Shown piece after piece: positions 51,416 through 64,000 of a stretch of DNA of 64,000 nucleotides; the first letter of the stretch is position 1, and each line of letters starts with the position of its first letter. Under the pieces are notes generated by a model. That model saw nothing but the letters and a program-made list of their open reading frames with translations. It did not search any database and was not told where the DNA came from. Source of the DNA: Prosopocoilus inquinatus (lineage: Eukaryota; Arthropoda; Insecta; Coleoptera; Lucanidae); contig CM069873.1 in NCBI GenBank assembly GCA_036172665.1, positions 34,152,001-34,216,000 of the forward strand. The letters are read 5' to 3'. The translations under genes were made by a program, and so were the position numbers.

Positions 51416-53501
51416 TCACAGAAACAACGCTAATGCGTGTTGTTTCGTTTAAAACTATTTCCAGCTTCTGCTGCGTCCGAAAATTTAGTATCTCACATTA
51501 GAGTTACTGGAGTCCATCGAAACGTCAAATAACATGATAGATGAGTAAGGATCGATTAGATACATCACAGGAACAACGCTAATGCGTGTTGTTTCGTTTA
51601 AAACTATTTCCACCTTCTGCTGCGCCCGAAAATTTCGTATCTCACATTAGAGTTACTGGAGTCCATCGAAACGTCAAATAACATGATAGATGAGTAAGGA
51701 TCGATTAGATACATCACAGGAACAACGCTAATGCGTGTTGTTTCGTTTAAAACTATTTCCAGCTTCTGCTGCGTCCGAAAATTTCGTATCTCACATTAGA
51801 GTTACTGGAGTCCATCGAAACGTCAAATAACATGATAGATGAGTAAGGATCGATTAGATACATCACAGGAACAACGCTAATGCGTGTTGTTTCGTTTAAA
51901 ACTATTTCCACCTTCTGCTGCGCCCGAAAATTTCATATCTCACATTAGAGTTACTGTAGTCCATCGAAACGTCAAATAACATGATAGATGAGTAAGGATC
52001 GATTAGATACATCACAGGAACAACGCTAATGCGTGTTGTTTCGTTTAAAACTATTTCCAGCTTCTGCTGCGTCCGAAAATTTCGTATCTCACATTAGAGT
52101 TACTGGAGTCCATCGAAACGTCAAATAACATAGTAACTAAGTAAGGATCTATTAGATACATCACAGGAACAACGCTAATACGTGTTGCTTCGTTTAAAAC
52201 TATTTCCAGGTCCTGCTGCGCCCAAAAACTTCGTATCTAACATCAGAGTTACTAGAGTCCATCGATACGTCAAATAACATGATAAATAAATAAGGATCGA
52301 TTAGATACATCACAGGAACAACGCTAATACGTGTTGTTTCGTTTAAAACTATTTCCAGCTCCTGCTGCGTCCAAAAACTTCGTATCTCACATCAGAGTTA
52401 CTAGAGTCCATCGAAACGTCAAATAACATGATAGATGAGTAAGGATCGATTAGATACATCACAGAAACAACGCTAATGCGTGTTGTTTCGTTTAAAACTA
52501 TTTCCAGCTTCTGATGCGTCCGAAAATTTAGTATCTCACATTAGAGTTACTGGAGTCCATCGAAACGTCAAATAACATGATAGATGAGTAAGGATCGATT
52601 AGATACATCACAGGAACAACGCTAATGCGTGTTGTTTCGTTTAAAACTATTTCCACCTTCTGCTGCGCCCGAAAATTTCGTATCTCACATTAGAGTTACT
52701 GGAGTCCATCGAAACGTCAAATAACATGATAGATGAGTAAGGATCGATTAGATACATCACAGGAACAACGCTAATGCGTGTTGTTTCGTTTAAAACTATT
52801 TCCAGCTTCTGCTGCGTCCGAAAATTTCGTATCTCACATTAGAGTTACTGGAGTCCATCGAAACGTCAAATAACATGATAGATGAGTAAGGATCGATTAG
52901 ATACCTCACAGGAACAACGCTAATGCGTGTTGTTTCGTTTAAAACTATTTCCACCTTCTGCTGCGCCCGAAAATTTCATATCTCACATTAGAGCTACTGG
53001 AGTCCATCGAAACGTCAAATAACATGATAGATGAGTAAGGATCGATTAGATACATCACAGGAACAACGCTAATGCGTGTTGTTTCGTTTAAAACTATTTC
53101 CAGCTTCTGCTGCGTCCGAAAATTTCGTATCTCACATTAGAGTTACTGGAGTCCATCGAAACGTCAAATAACATAGTAGCTAAGTAAGGATCTATTAGAT
53201 ACATCACAGGAACAACGCTAATACGTGTTGCTTCGTTTAAAACTATTTCCAGGTCCTGCTGCGCCCAAAAACTTCGTATCTCACATCAGAGTTACTAGAG
53301 TCCATCGATACGTCAAATAACATGATAAATAAATAAGGATCGATTAGATACATCACAGGAACAACGCTAATACGTGTTGTTTCGTTTAAAACTATTTCCA
53401 GCTCCTGCTGCGTCCAAAAACTTCGTATCTCACCTCAGAGTTACTAGAGTGCATCGAAACGTCAAATAACATGATAGATAAATAAGGATCGATTAGATAC
53501 A
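51416..53501 (-). repeat. Minus-arm 7-monomer tandem duplication (2 x 1043 bp)
   Basis: Copies at 51416-52458 and 52459-53501, each starting at TCACAGAAAC and running through the GCGCCCG, CATATCTC, ACATAGTA and CAGGTCCTGCTGCGCCC types. Differences such as TATCTAACATC (first) and CTGATGCGTCC (second) show later divergence. The ACATAGTAGC/CAGGTCC pair then repeats at a 447-bp step (53174 and 53621). Confidence 0.86.
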
Positions 53502-56500
53502 TCACAGGAACAACGCTAATGCGTGTTGTTTCGTTTAAAACTATTTCCAGCTTCTGCTGCGTCCGAAAATTTCGTATCTCACATTAGAGTTACTGGAGTC
53601 CATCGAAACGTCAAATAACATAGTAGCTAAGTAAGGATCTATTAGATACATCACAGGAACAACGCTAATACGTGTTGCTTCGTTTAAAACTATTTCCAGG
53701 TCCTGCTGCGCCCAAAAACTTCGTATCTCACATCAGAGTTACTAGAGTCCATCGAAACGTCAAATAACATGATAGATGAGTAAGGATCGATTAGATACAT
53801 CACAGGAACAACGCTAATGCGTGTTGTTTCGTTTAAAACTATTTCCAGCTTCTGCTGCGTCCGAAACCTTTGTATCTCACATCAGAGTTACTGGAGTCCA
53901 TCGAGACGCCAAATAACATGATAGATGAGTAAGGATCGATTAGATACATCACAGGAACAACGGTAATGCGTGTTGTTTCGTTTAAAACTATTTCCAGCTT
54001 CTGCTGCGTCCGAAAACTTTGTATCTCACATCAGAGTTACTGGAGTCCATAAAAACGTCAAATAACATGATAGATGAGTAAGGATCGATTAGATACATCA
54101 CAGGAACAACGCTAATACGTGTTGTTTCGTTCAAAACTATTTCCAGCTTCTGCTGCGTCCGAGAACTTTGTATCTCACATCAGAGTTACTGGAGTCCATC
54201 CAAACGTCAAATAACAAGATAGATGAGTAAAGTTCGATTAGATACATCACAGGAACAACGCTAATGCGTGTTGTTTCATTTAAAACTATTTCCAGATTCT
54301 GCTACGATCGAAAATTTCGTATCTCACATCAGAGTTACTAGAGTCCATCGAAACGTCAAATAACATAGTAGATAAGTAAGGATCGATTAGATACATCACA
54401 GGAACAATGCTAATACGTGTTGTTTCGTTCAAAACTATTTCCAGCTTCTGCTGCGTCCGTAAACTTTGTATCTGACATCAGAGTTACTGTAGTCCATCCA
54501 AACGTCAAATATAATGATAGATGAGTAAGGATCGATTAGATACATCACAGGAACAACGCTAATACGTGTTGTTTCCTTTAAAATTATCTCCAGCTTCTGC
54601 TGCGTCCGAAAATTTCGTATCTCACATTAGAGTTACTGGAGTCCATCGAAACGTCAAATAACATGATAGATAAGTAAGGATCGATTAGATACATCACAGG
54701 AACAACGCTAATACGTGTTGTTTCCTTTAAAACTATCTCCAGCTTCTGCTGCGTCCGAAAATTTCGTATCTCACATTAGAGTTACTGGAGTCCATCGAAA
54801 CGTCAAATAACATAGTAGCTAAGTAAGGATCGATTAGATACATCACAGGAACAACGCTAATACGTGTTGCTTCTTTTAAAACTATTTCCAGCTCCTGCTG
54901 CGCCCAAAAACTTCGTATGTCACATCAGAGTTACTAGAGTCCATCGAAACGTCAAATAACATGATAGATGAGTAAGGATCGATTAGATACATCACAGGAA
55001 CAACGCTAATACGTGTTGTTTCATTTAAAACTATTTCCAGATTCTGCTGCGTTCGAAAATTTCGTATCTCACATCAGTTACTGGAGTCCATCGAAAATTC
55101 AAATAACATAGTAGATCAGTAAGGATCGATTAGATACATCACAGGAACAACGCTAATACGTGTTGTTTCGTTCAAAACTATTTCTAGCTTCAGCTGCGTC
55201 CGAGAACTGTGTATCTCACATCAGAGTTACTGGAGTCCATCGAAACGCCAAATAACATGATAGATGAGTAAGGATCGATTAGATACATCACAGGAACAAC
55301 GCTAATGCGTGTTGTTTCGTTTAAAACTATTTCCAGCTCCTGCTGCGTCCAAAAACTTCGTATCTCACATCAGAGTTACTAGAGTCCATCGAAACGTCAA
55401 GTAACATGATAGATGAGTAAGGATCGATTAGATACATCACAGGAACAACGCTAATGCGTGTTGTTTCATTTAAAACTATTTCCAGATTCTGCTGCGTTAG
55501 AAAATTTCGTATCTCACATCAGAGTTACTGGAGTCCATCGAAACTTCAAATAACATGATAGATAAGTAAGGATCGATTAGATACATCACAGGAACAACGC
55601 TAATACGTGTTGTTTCGTTCAAAACTATTTCCAGCTTCTGCTGCGTCCGAGAACTTTGTATCTCACATCAGAGTTACTGGATTCCATCCAAACGTCAAAT
55701 AACATGATAGATGAGTAAGGATCGATTAGATACATCACAGGAACAACGCTAATACGTGTTGTTTCGTTTAAAACTATTTCCAGCTCCTGCTGCGTCCAAA
55801 AACTTCGTATCTCACATCAGAGTTACTAGAGTCCATCGAAACGTCAAATAACATGATAGATGAGTAAGGATCGATTAGATACATCACAGAAACAACGCTA
55901 ATGCGTGTTGTTTCGTTTAAAACTATTTCCAGCTTCTGATGCGTCCGAAAATTTAGTATCTCACATTAGAGTTACTGGAGTCCATCGAAACGTCAAATAA
56001 CATGATAGATGAGTAAGGATCGATTAGATACATCACAGGAACAACGCTAATGCCTGTTGTTTCGTTTAAAACTATTTCCACCTTCTGCTGCGCCCGAAAA
56101 TTTCGTATCTCACATTAGAGTTACTGGAGTCCATCGAAACGTCAAATAACATGATAGATGAGTAAGGATCGATTAGATACATCACAGGAACAACGCTAAT
56201 GCGTGTTGTTTCGTTTAAAACTATTTCCAGCTTCTGCTGCGTCCGAAAATTTCGTATCTCACATTAGAGTTACTGGAGTCCATCGAAACGTCAAATAACA
56301 TGATAGATGAGTAAGGATCGATTAGATACATCACAGGAACAACGCTAATGCGTGTTGTTTCGTTTAAAACTATTTCCACCTTCTGCTGCTCCCGAAAATT
56401 TCATATCTCACATTAGAGCTACTGGAGTCCATCGAAACGTCAAATAACATGATAGATGAGTAAGGATCGATTAGATACATCACAGGAACAACGCTAATGC

Positions 56501-56855
56501 GTGTTGTTTCGTTTAAAACTATTTCCAGCTTCTGCTGCGTCCGAAAATTTCGTATCTCACATTAGAGTTACTGGAGTCCATCGAAACGTCAAATAACATA
56601 GTAGCTAAGTAAGGATCTATTAGATACATCACAGGAACAACGCTAATACGTGTTGCTTCGTTTAAAACTATTTCCAGGTCCTGCTGCGCCCAAAAACTTC
56701 GTATCTCACATCAGAGTTACTAGAGTCCATCGATACGTCAAATAACATGATAAATAAATAAGGATCGATTAGATACATCACAGGAACAACGCTAATCCGT
56801 GTTGTTTCGTTTAAAACTATTTCCAGCTCCTGCTGCGTCCAAAAACTTCGTATCT
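53431..56855 (-). repeat. Minus-arm HOR, short form (23 monomers, 3425 bp)
   Basis: Phased on CACCTCAGAG (53431, 56856). Length is 23x149-2. The missing 2 bp lie in one 147-bp monomer that reads CATCAGTTACTGG (55071) instead of CATCAGAGTTACTGG. Other once-per-unit markers are CTACGATCG (54301), ATCTGACATC (54471) and TATGTCACATC (54916). Confidence 0.88.
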
Positions 56856-58340
56856 CACCTCAGAGTTACTAGAGTGCATCGAAACGTCAAATAACATGAT
56901 AGATAAATAAGGATCGATTAGATACATCACAGGAACAACGCTAATGCGTGTTGTTTCGTTTAAAACTATTTCCAGCTTCTGCTGCGTCCGAAAATTTCGT
57001 ATCTCACATTAGAGTTACTGGAGTCCATCGAAACGTCAAATAACATAGTAGCTAAGTAAGGATCTATTAGATACATCACAGGAACAACGCTAATACGTGT
57101 TGCTTCGTTTAAAACTATTTCCAGGTCCTGCTGCGCCCAAAAACTTCGTATCTCACATCAGAGTTACTAGAGTCCATCGAAACGTCAAATAACATGATAG
57201 ATGAGTAAGGATCGATTAGATACATCACAGGAACAACGCTAATGCGTGTTGTTTCGTTTAAAACTATTTCCAGCTTCTGCTGCGTCCGAAACCTTTGTAT
57301 CTCACATCAGAGTTACTGGAGTCCATCGAGACGCCAAATAACATGATAGATGAGTAAGGATCGATTAGATACATCACAGGAACAACGGTAATGCGTGTTG
57401 TTTCGTTTAAAACTATTTCCAGCTTCTGCTGCGTCCGAAAACTTTGTATCTCACATCAGAGTTACTGGAGTCCATCCAAACGTCAAATAACATGATAGAT
57501 GAGTAAGGATCGATTAGATACATCACAGGAACAACGCTAATACGTGTTGTTTCGTTCAAAACTATTTCCAGCTTCTGCTGCGTCCGAGAACTTTGTATCT
57601 CACATCAGAGTTACTGGAGTCCATCCAAACGTCAAATAACATGATAGATGAGTAAAGTTCGATTAGATACATCACAGGAACAACGCTAATGCGTGTTGTT
57701 TCATTTAAAACTATTTCCAGATTCTGCTACGATCGAAAATTTCGTATCTCACATCAGAGTTACTAGAGTCCATCGAAACGTCAAATAACATAGTAGATAA
57801 GTAAGGATCGATTAGATACATCACAGGAACAATGCTAATACGTGTTGTTTCGTTCAAAACTATTTCCAGCTTCTGCTGCGTCCGTAAACTTTGTATCTGA
57901 CATCAGAGTTACTGTAGTCCATCCAAACGTCAAATATAATGATAGATGAGTAAGGATCGATTAGATACATCACAGGAACAACGCTAATACGTGTTGTTTC
58001 CTTTAAAACTATCTCCAGCTTCTGCTGCGTCCGAAAATTTCGTATCTCACATTAGAGTTACTGGAGTCCATCGAAACGTCAAATAACATGATAGATAAGT
58101 AAGGATCGATTAGATACATCACAGGAACAACGCTAATACGTGTTGTTTCCTTTAAAACTATCTCCAGCTTCTGCTGCGTCCGAAAATTTCGTATCTCACA
58201 TTAGAGTTACTGGAGTCCATCGAAACGTCAAATAACATAGTAGCTAAGTAAGGATCGATTAGATACATCACAGGAACAACGCTAATACGTGTTGCTTCTT
58301 TTAAAACTATTTCCAGCTCCTGCTGCGCCCAAAAACTTCG

Positions 58341-59830
58341 TATGTCACATCAGAGTTACTAGAGTCCATCGAAACGTCAAATAACATGATAGATGAGTAA
58401 GGATCGATTAGATACATCACAGGAACAACGCTAATGCGTGTTGTTTCGTTTACAACTATTTCCAGCTTCTGCTGCGTCCGAAAATTTAGTATCTCACATT
58501 AGAGATACTGGAGTCCATCGAAACGTCAAATAACATGATAGATGAGTAAGGATCGATTAGATACATCACAGGAACAACGCTAATGCGTGTTGTTTCGTTT
58601 AAAACTATTTCCAGCTTCTGCTGCTCCCGAAAATTTCGTATCTCACATTAGAGTTACTGGAGTCCATCGAAACGTCAAATAACATGATAGATGAGTAAGG
58701 ATCGATAAGATACATCACAGGAACAACGCTAATGCGTGTTGTTTCGTTTAAAACTATTTCCAGCTTCTGCTGCGTCCGAAAATTTCGTATCTCACATTAG
58801 AGTTACTGGAGTCCATCGAAACGTCAAATAACATGATAGATGAGTAAGGATCGATTAGATACATCACAGGAACAACGCTAATACGTGTTGTTTCGTTTAA
58901 AACTATTTCCAGCTCATGCTGCGTCCAAAAACTTCGTATCTCACATCAGAGTTACTAGAGTGCATCGAAACGTCAAATAACATGATAGATAAATAAGGAT
59001 CGATTAGATACATCACAGGAACAACGCTAATACGTGTTGTTTCGTTTAAAACTATTTCCAGCTCCTGCTGCGTCCAAAAACTTCATATCTCACATCAGAG
59101 TTACTAGAGTCCATCGAAACGTCAAATAACATGATAGATGAGTAAGGATCGATTAGATACATCACAGGAACAACGGTAATGCGTGTTGTTTAGTTTAAAA
59201 CTATTTCCAGCTTCTGCTGCGTCCGAAAACTTTGTATCTCACATCAGAGTTACTGGAGTCCATCCAAATGTCAAATAACATGATAGATGAGTAAGGATCG
59301 ATTAGATACATCACAGGAACAACGCTAATACGTGTTGTTTCGTTCAAAACTATTTCCAGCATCTGCTGCGTCCGAGAACATTGTATCTCACATCAGAGCT
59401 ACTGGAGTCCATCCAAACGTCAAATAACATGATAGATGAGTAAGGATCGATTAGATACATCACAGGAACACCGGTAATGCGTGTTGTTTCGTTTAAAACT
59501 ATTTCCAGCTTCTGCTGCGTCCGAAAACTTTGTATCTCACATCAGAGTTACTGGAGTCCATCCAAACGTCAAATAACATGATAGATGAGTAAGGATCGAT
59601 TAGATACATCACAGGAACAACGCTAATACGTGTTGTTTCGTTCAAAACTATTTCCAGCATCTGCTGCGTCCGAGTACATTGTATCTCACATCAGAGTTAC
59701 TGGAGTCCATCCAAACGTCAAATAACATGATAGATGAGTAAGGATCGATTAGATACATCACAGGAACAACGCTAATACGTGTTGCTTCTTTTAAAACTAT
59801 TTCCAGCTCCTGCTGCGCCCAAAAACTTCG
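58341..59830 (-). repeat. 10-monomer block present only in the long form
   Basis: TATGTCACATC occurs at 54916, 58341, 59831 and 63256, giving intervals of 3425, 1490 and 3425. The 1490-bp block is exactly ten monomers and is bounded by two copies of the TATGTCACATC monomer. In the short form the block is absent. It begins with a GTTTACAAC monomer that is repeated at 63366. Confidence 0.87.
59165..59760 (-). repeat. Dimeric sub-repeat inside the 10-monomer block
   Basis: Two monomer types alternate twice: one with CGGTAATGCG and CGAAAACTTTG, the other with ACGTGTTG and CAGCATCTGCTGCGTCC (CATCTGC at 59360 and 59658, 298 bp apart). The same pairing is the CATTACCG and ACAATGTTCTCGG alternation seen on the plus arm near 0.3-1.4 kb. 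Confidence 0.78.
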
Positions 59831-61770
59831 TATGTCACATCAGAGTTACTAGAGTCCATCGAAACGTCAAATAACATGATAGATGAGTAAGGATCGATTA
59901 GATACATCACAGGAACAACGCTAATACGTGTTGTTTCATTTAAAACTATTTCCAGATTCTGCTGCGTTCGAAAATTTCGTATCTCACATCAGTTACTGGA
60001 GTCCATCGAAAATTCAAATAACATAGTAGATCAGTAAGGATCGATTAGATACATCACAGGAACAACGCTAATACGTGTTGTTTCGTTCAAAACTATTTCT
60101 AGCTTCAGCTGCGTCCGAGAACTTTGTATCTCACATCAGAGTTACTGGAGTCCATCGAAACGCCAAATAACATGATAGATGAGTAAGGATCGATTAGATA
60201 CATCACAGGAACAACGCTAATGCGTGTTGTTTCGTTTAAAACTATTTCCAGCTCCTGCTGCGTCCAAAAACTTCGTATCTCACATCAGAGTTACTAGAGT
60301 CCATCGAAACGTCAAGTAACATGATAGATGAGTAAGGATCGATTAGATACATCACAGGAACAACGCTAATGCGTGTTGTTTCATTTAAAACTATTTCCAG
60401 ATTCTGCTGCGTTAGAAAATTTCGTATCTCACATCAGAGTTACTGGAGTCCATCGAAACTTCAAATAACATGATAGATAAGTAAGGATCGATTAGATACA
60501 TCACAGGAACAACGCTAATACGTGTTGTTTCGTTCAAAACTATTTCCAGCTTCTGCTGCGTCCGAGAACTTTGTATCTCACATCAGAGTTACTGGATTCC
60601 ATCCAAACGTCAAATAACATGATAGATGAGTAAGGATCGATTAGATACATCACAGGAACAACGCTAATACGTGTTGTTTCGTTTAAAACTATTTCCAGCT
60701 CCTGCTGCGTCCAAAAACTTCGTATCTCACATCAGAGTTACTAGAGTCCATCGAAACGTCAAATAACATGATAGATGAGTAAGGATCGATTAGATACATC
60801 ACAGAAACAACGCTAATGCGTGTTGTTTCGTTTAAAACTATTTCCAGCTTCTGATGCGTCCGAAAATTTAGTATCTCACATTAGAGTTACTGGAGTCCAT
60901 CGAAACGTCAAATAACATGATAGATGAGTAAGGATCGATTAGATACATCACAGGAACAACGCTAATGCCTGTTGTTTCGTTTAAAACTATTTCCACCTTC
61001 TGCTGCGCCCGAAAATTTCGTATCTCACATTAGAGTTACTGGAGTCCATCGAAACGTCAAATAACATGATAGATGAGTAAGGATCGATTAGATACATCAC
61101 AGGAACAACGCTAATGCGTGTTGTTTCGTTTAAAACTATTTCCAGCTTCTGCTGCGTCCGAAAATTTCGTATCTCACATTAGAGTTACTGGAGTCCATCG
61201 AAACGTCAAATAACATGATAGATGAGTAAGGATCGATTAGATACATCACAGGAACAACGCTAATGCGTGTTGTTTCGTTTAAAACTATTTCCACCTTCTG
61301 CTGCTCCCGAAAATTTCATATCTCACATTAGAGCTACTGGAGTCCATCGAAACGTCAAATAACATGATAGATGAGTAAGGATCGATTAGATACATCACAG
61401 GAACAACGCTAATGCGTGTTGTTTCGTTTAAAACTATTTCCAGCTTCTGCTGCGTCCGAAAATTTCGTATCTCACATTAGAGTTACTGGAGTCCATCGAA
61501 ACGTCAAATAACATAGTAGCTAAGTAAGGATCTATTAGATACATCACAGGAACAACGCTAATACGTGTTGCTTCGTTTAAAACTATTTCCAGGTCCTGCT
61601 GCGCCCAAAAACTTCGTATCTCACATCAGAGTTACTAGAGTCCATCGATACGTCAAATAACATGATAAATAAATAAGGATCGATTAGATACATCACAGGA
61701 ACAACGCTAATACGTGTTGTTTCGTTTAAAACTATTTCCAGCTCCTGCTGCGTCCAAAAACTTCGTATCT

Positions 61771-64000
61771 CACCTCAGAGTTACTAGAGTGCATCGAAAC
61801 GTCAAATAACATGATAGATAAATAAGGATCGATTAGATACATCACAGGAACAACGCTAATGCGTGTTGTTTCGTTTAAAACTATTTCCAGCTTCTGCTGC
61901 GTCCGAAAATTTCGTATCTCACATTAGAGTTACTGGAGTCCATCGAAACGTCAAATAACATAGTAGCTAAGTAAGGATCTATTAGATACATCACAGGAAC
62001 AACGCTAATACGTGTTGCTTCGTTTAAAACTATTTCCAGGTCCTGCTGCGCCCAAAAACTTCGTATCTCACATCAGAGTTACTAGAGTCCATCGAAACGT
62101 CAAATAACATGATAGATGAGTAAGGATCGATTAGATACATCACAGGAACAACGCTAATGCGTGTTGTTTCGTTTAAAACTATTTCCAGCTTCTGCTGCGT
62201 CCGAAACCTTTGTATCTCACATCAGAGTTACTGGAGTCCATCGAGACGCCAAATAACATGATAGATGAGTAAGGATCGATTAGATACATCACAGGAACAA
62301 CGGTAATGCGTGTTGTTTCGTTTAAAACTATTTCCAGCTTCTGCTGCGTCCGAAAACTTTGTATCTCACATCAGAGTTACTGGAGTCCATCCAAACGTCA
62401 AATAACATGATAGATGAGTAAGGATCGATTAGATACATCACAGGAACAACGCTAATACGTGTTGTTTCGTTCAAAACTATTTCCAGCTTCTGCTGCGTCC
62501 GAGAACTTTGTATCTCACATCAGAGTTACTGGAGTCCATCCAAACGTCAAATAACATGATAGATGAGTAAAGTTCGATTAGATACATCACAGGAACAACG
62601 CTAATGCGTGTTGTTTCATTTAAAACTATTTCCAGATTCTGCTACGATCGAAAATTTCGTATCTCACATCAGAGTTACTAGAGTCCATCGAAACGTCAAA
62701 TAACATAGTAGATAAGTAAGGATCGATTAGATACATCACAGGAACAATGCTAATACGTGTTGTTTCGTTCAAAACTATTTCCAGCTTCTGCTGCGTCCGT
62801 AAACTTTGTATCTGACATCAGAGTTACTGTAGTCCATCCAAACGTCAAATATAATGATAGATGAGTAAGGATCGATTAGATACATCACAGGAACAACGCT
62901 AATACGTGTTGTTTCCTTTAAAACTATCTCCAGCTTCTGCTGCGTCCGAAAATTTCGTATCTCACATTAGAGTTACTGGAGTCCATCGAAACGTCAAATA
63001 ACATGATAGATAAGTAAGGATCGATTAGATACATCACAGGAACAACGCTAATACGTGTTGTTTCCTTTAAAACTATCTCCAGCTTCTGCTGCGTCCGAAA
63101 ATTTCGTATCTCACATTAGAGTTACTGGAGTCCATCGAAACGTCAAATAACATAGTAGCTAAGTAAGGATCGATTAGATACATCACAGGAACAACGCTAA
63201 TACGTGTTGCTTCTTTTAAAACTATTTCCAGCTCCTGCTGCGCCCAAAAACTTCGTATGTCACATCAGAGTTACTAGAGTCCATCGAAACGTCAAATAAC
63301 ATGATAGATGAGTAAGGATCGATTAGATACATCACAGGAACAACGCTAATGCGTGTTGTTTCGTTTACAACTATTTCCAGCTTCTGCTGCGTCCGAAAAT
63401 TTAGTATCTCACATTAGAGATACTGGAGTCCATCGAAACGTCAAATAACATGATAGATGAGTAAGGATCGATTAGATACATCACAGGAACAACGCTAATG
63501 CGTGTTGTTTCGTTTAAAACTATTTCCAGCTTCTGCTGCGCCCGAAAATTTCGTATCTCACATTAGAGTTACTGGAGTCCATCGAAACGTCAAATAACAT
63601 GATAGATGAGTAAGGATCGATTAGATACATCACAGGAACAACGCTAATGCGTGTTGTTTCGTTTAAAACTATTTCCAGCTTCTGCTGCGTCCGAAAATTT
63701 CGTATCTCACATTAGAGTTACTGGAGTCCATCGAAACGTCAAATAACATAGTAGCTAAGTAAGGATCTATTAGATACATCACAGGAACAACGCTAATACG
63801 TGTTGCTTCGTTTAAAACTATTTCCAGCTCCTGCTGCGCCCAAAAACTTCGTATCTCACATCAGAGTTACTAGAGTCCATCGATACGTCAAATAACATGA
63901 TAAATAAATAAGGATCGATTAGATACATCACAGGAACAACGCTAATACGTGTTGTTTCGTTTAAAACTATTTCCAGCTCATGCTGCGTCCAAAAACTTCG
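61771..64000 (-). repeat. Minus-arm HOR, partial third copy
   Basis: Follows the long form through TATGTCACATC (63256) and GTTTACAAC (63366). After about 63740 it changes order: the next monomer has ACATAGTAGCTAAG/GGATCTATT where the long form has ACATGATAGATGAG. It is cut by the window end, so its full length is unknown. Confidence 0.82.

Larger units (their letters stand above)
56856..61770 (-). repeat. Minus-arm HOR, long form (33 monomers, 4915 bp)
   Basis: Phased on CACCTCAGAG (56856, 61771). Length is 33x149-2, with the 147-bp monomer's CATCAGTTACTGG at 59986-59998. It equals the short form plus ten monomers. Marker spacing to the next partial unit is 4915 bp for CTACGATCG (57726, 62641) and ATCTGACATC (57896, 62811). 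Confidence 0.88.
48291..64000 (-). repeat. 149-bp satellite array, minus arm
   Basis: The same monomer in reverse complement (anchor CTATTTCCAGC, then CTGCTGCGTCC), again without interruption to the window edge. Apart from one inverted stretch of plus-arm types next to the switch, the arm has its own order of monomer types. Examples are forms with TCTCACATTAGAG, CACAGAAACAAC, ACATAGTAGCTAAG and CCACCTTCTGCTGCGCCC. It therefore forms a distinct higher-order family built on the same monomer. No gene or other element is seen. Confidence 0.97.

Noticed and set aside
1..64000. Protein-coding genes, tRNA, rRNA or polymerase III promoter boxes
   Set aside because: No frame runs far beyond a monomer, no tRNA-like fold or B-box match was found in the consensus or its variants, and all sequence is accounted for by the monomer.
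1..64000. Naming the species or a known satellite family
   Set aside because: The monomer does not match a satellite I can recall with confidence. Length and GC alone do not identify a taxon. A search of the monomer against genome assemblies and satellite databases would decide.

Overview
The whole 64-kb window is tandem satellite DNA. A monomer of 149 bp (about 40% GC; CpG is not depleted, 7 seen against about 6 expected in the consensus) repeats head to tail from the first base to the last, about 430 times, with no unique sequence, transposon, gene, RNA gene or microsatellite between copies. This is typical of a eukaryotic (peri)centromeric or other heterochromatic array. The sequence does not let me name the species; undepleted CpG fits a lightly methylated genome such as many insects, but that is weak evidence. 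No stretch codes for protein: 149 is not a multiple of 3, so each frame rotates through all phases and is soon stopped.

Layout. (1) Positions 1-48290 are the plus arm, with all monomers in one orientation. They are grouped into higher-order repeats (HORs). A 148-bp monomer carrying the only GGATCC type I noticed recurs once per HOR, at 66, 2598, 6173, 10046, 14290, 18385, 22331, 26277, 29703, 32159, 33572, 35581, 38709, 43029, 45114 and 47348. The intervals are 2532, 3575, 3873, 4244, 4095, 3946, 3946, 3426, 2456, 1413, 2009, 3128, 4320, 2085 and 2234 bp. Each equals a whole number of 149-bp monomers, less 1 bp for the 148-mer, plus 73 bp where a truncated monomer is present. From about 2.6 to 32 kb the HOR is a recognisable series of up to 29 ordered monomer types. 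From 32 to 48 kb a related but more rearranged set of types is used. (2) At 48288-48290 the array flips orientation. (3) Positions 48291-64000 are the minus arm. Its first 1.6 kb is an inverted mosaic of plus-arm types, including one truncated monomer and one GGATCC monomer. Further out is a separate HOR family with a 23-monomer (3425 bp) and a 33-monomer (4915 bp) form that differ by a 10-monomer block.

How it works together. Nothing here acts as a gene system. The informative content is the duplication history: private variants shared between neighbouring HORs, hybrid monomers at crossover points, gains and losses in whole-monomer steps, one spread deletion derivative (73 bp) whose full-length parent is still present, and an inversion junction. 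All of this fits unequal exchange in a long homogenised satellite array. Orientation names (plus and minus arm) are arbitrary.
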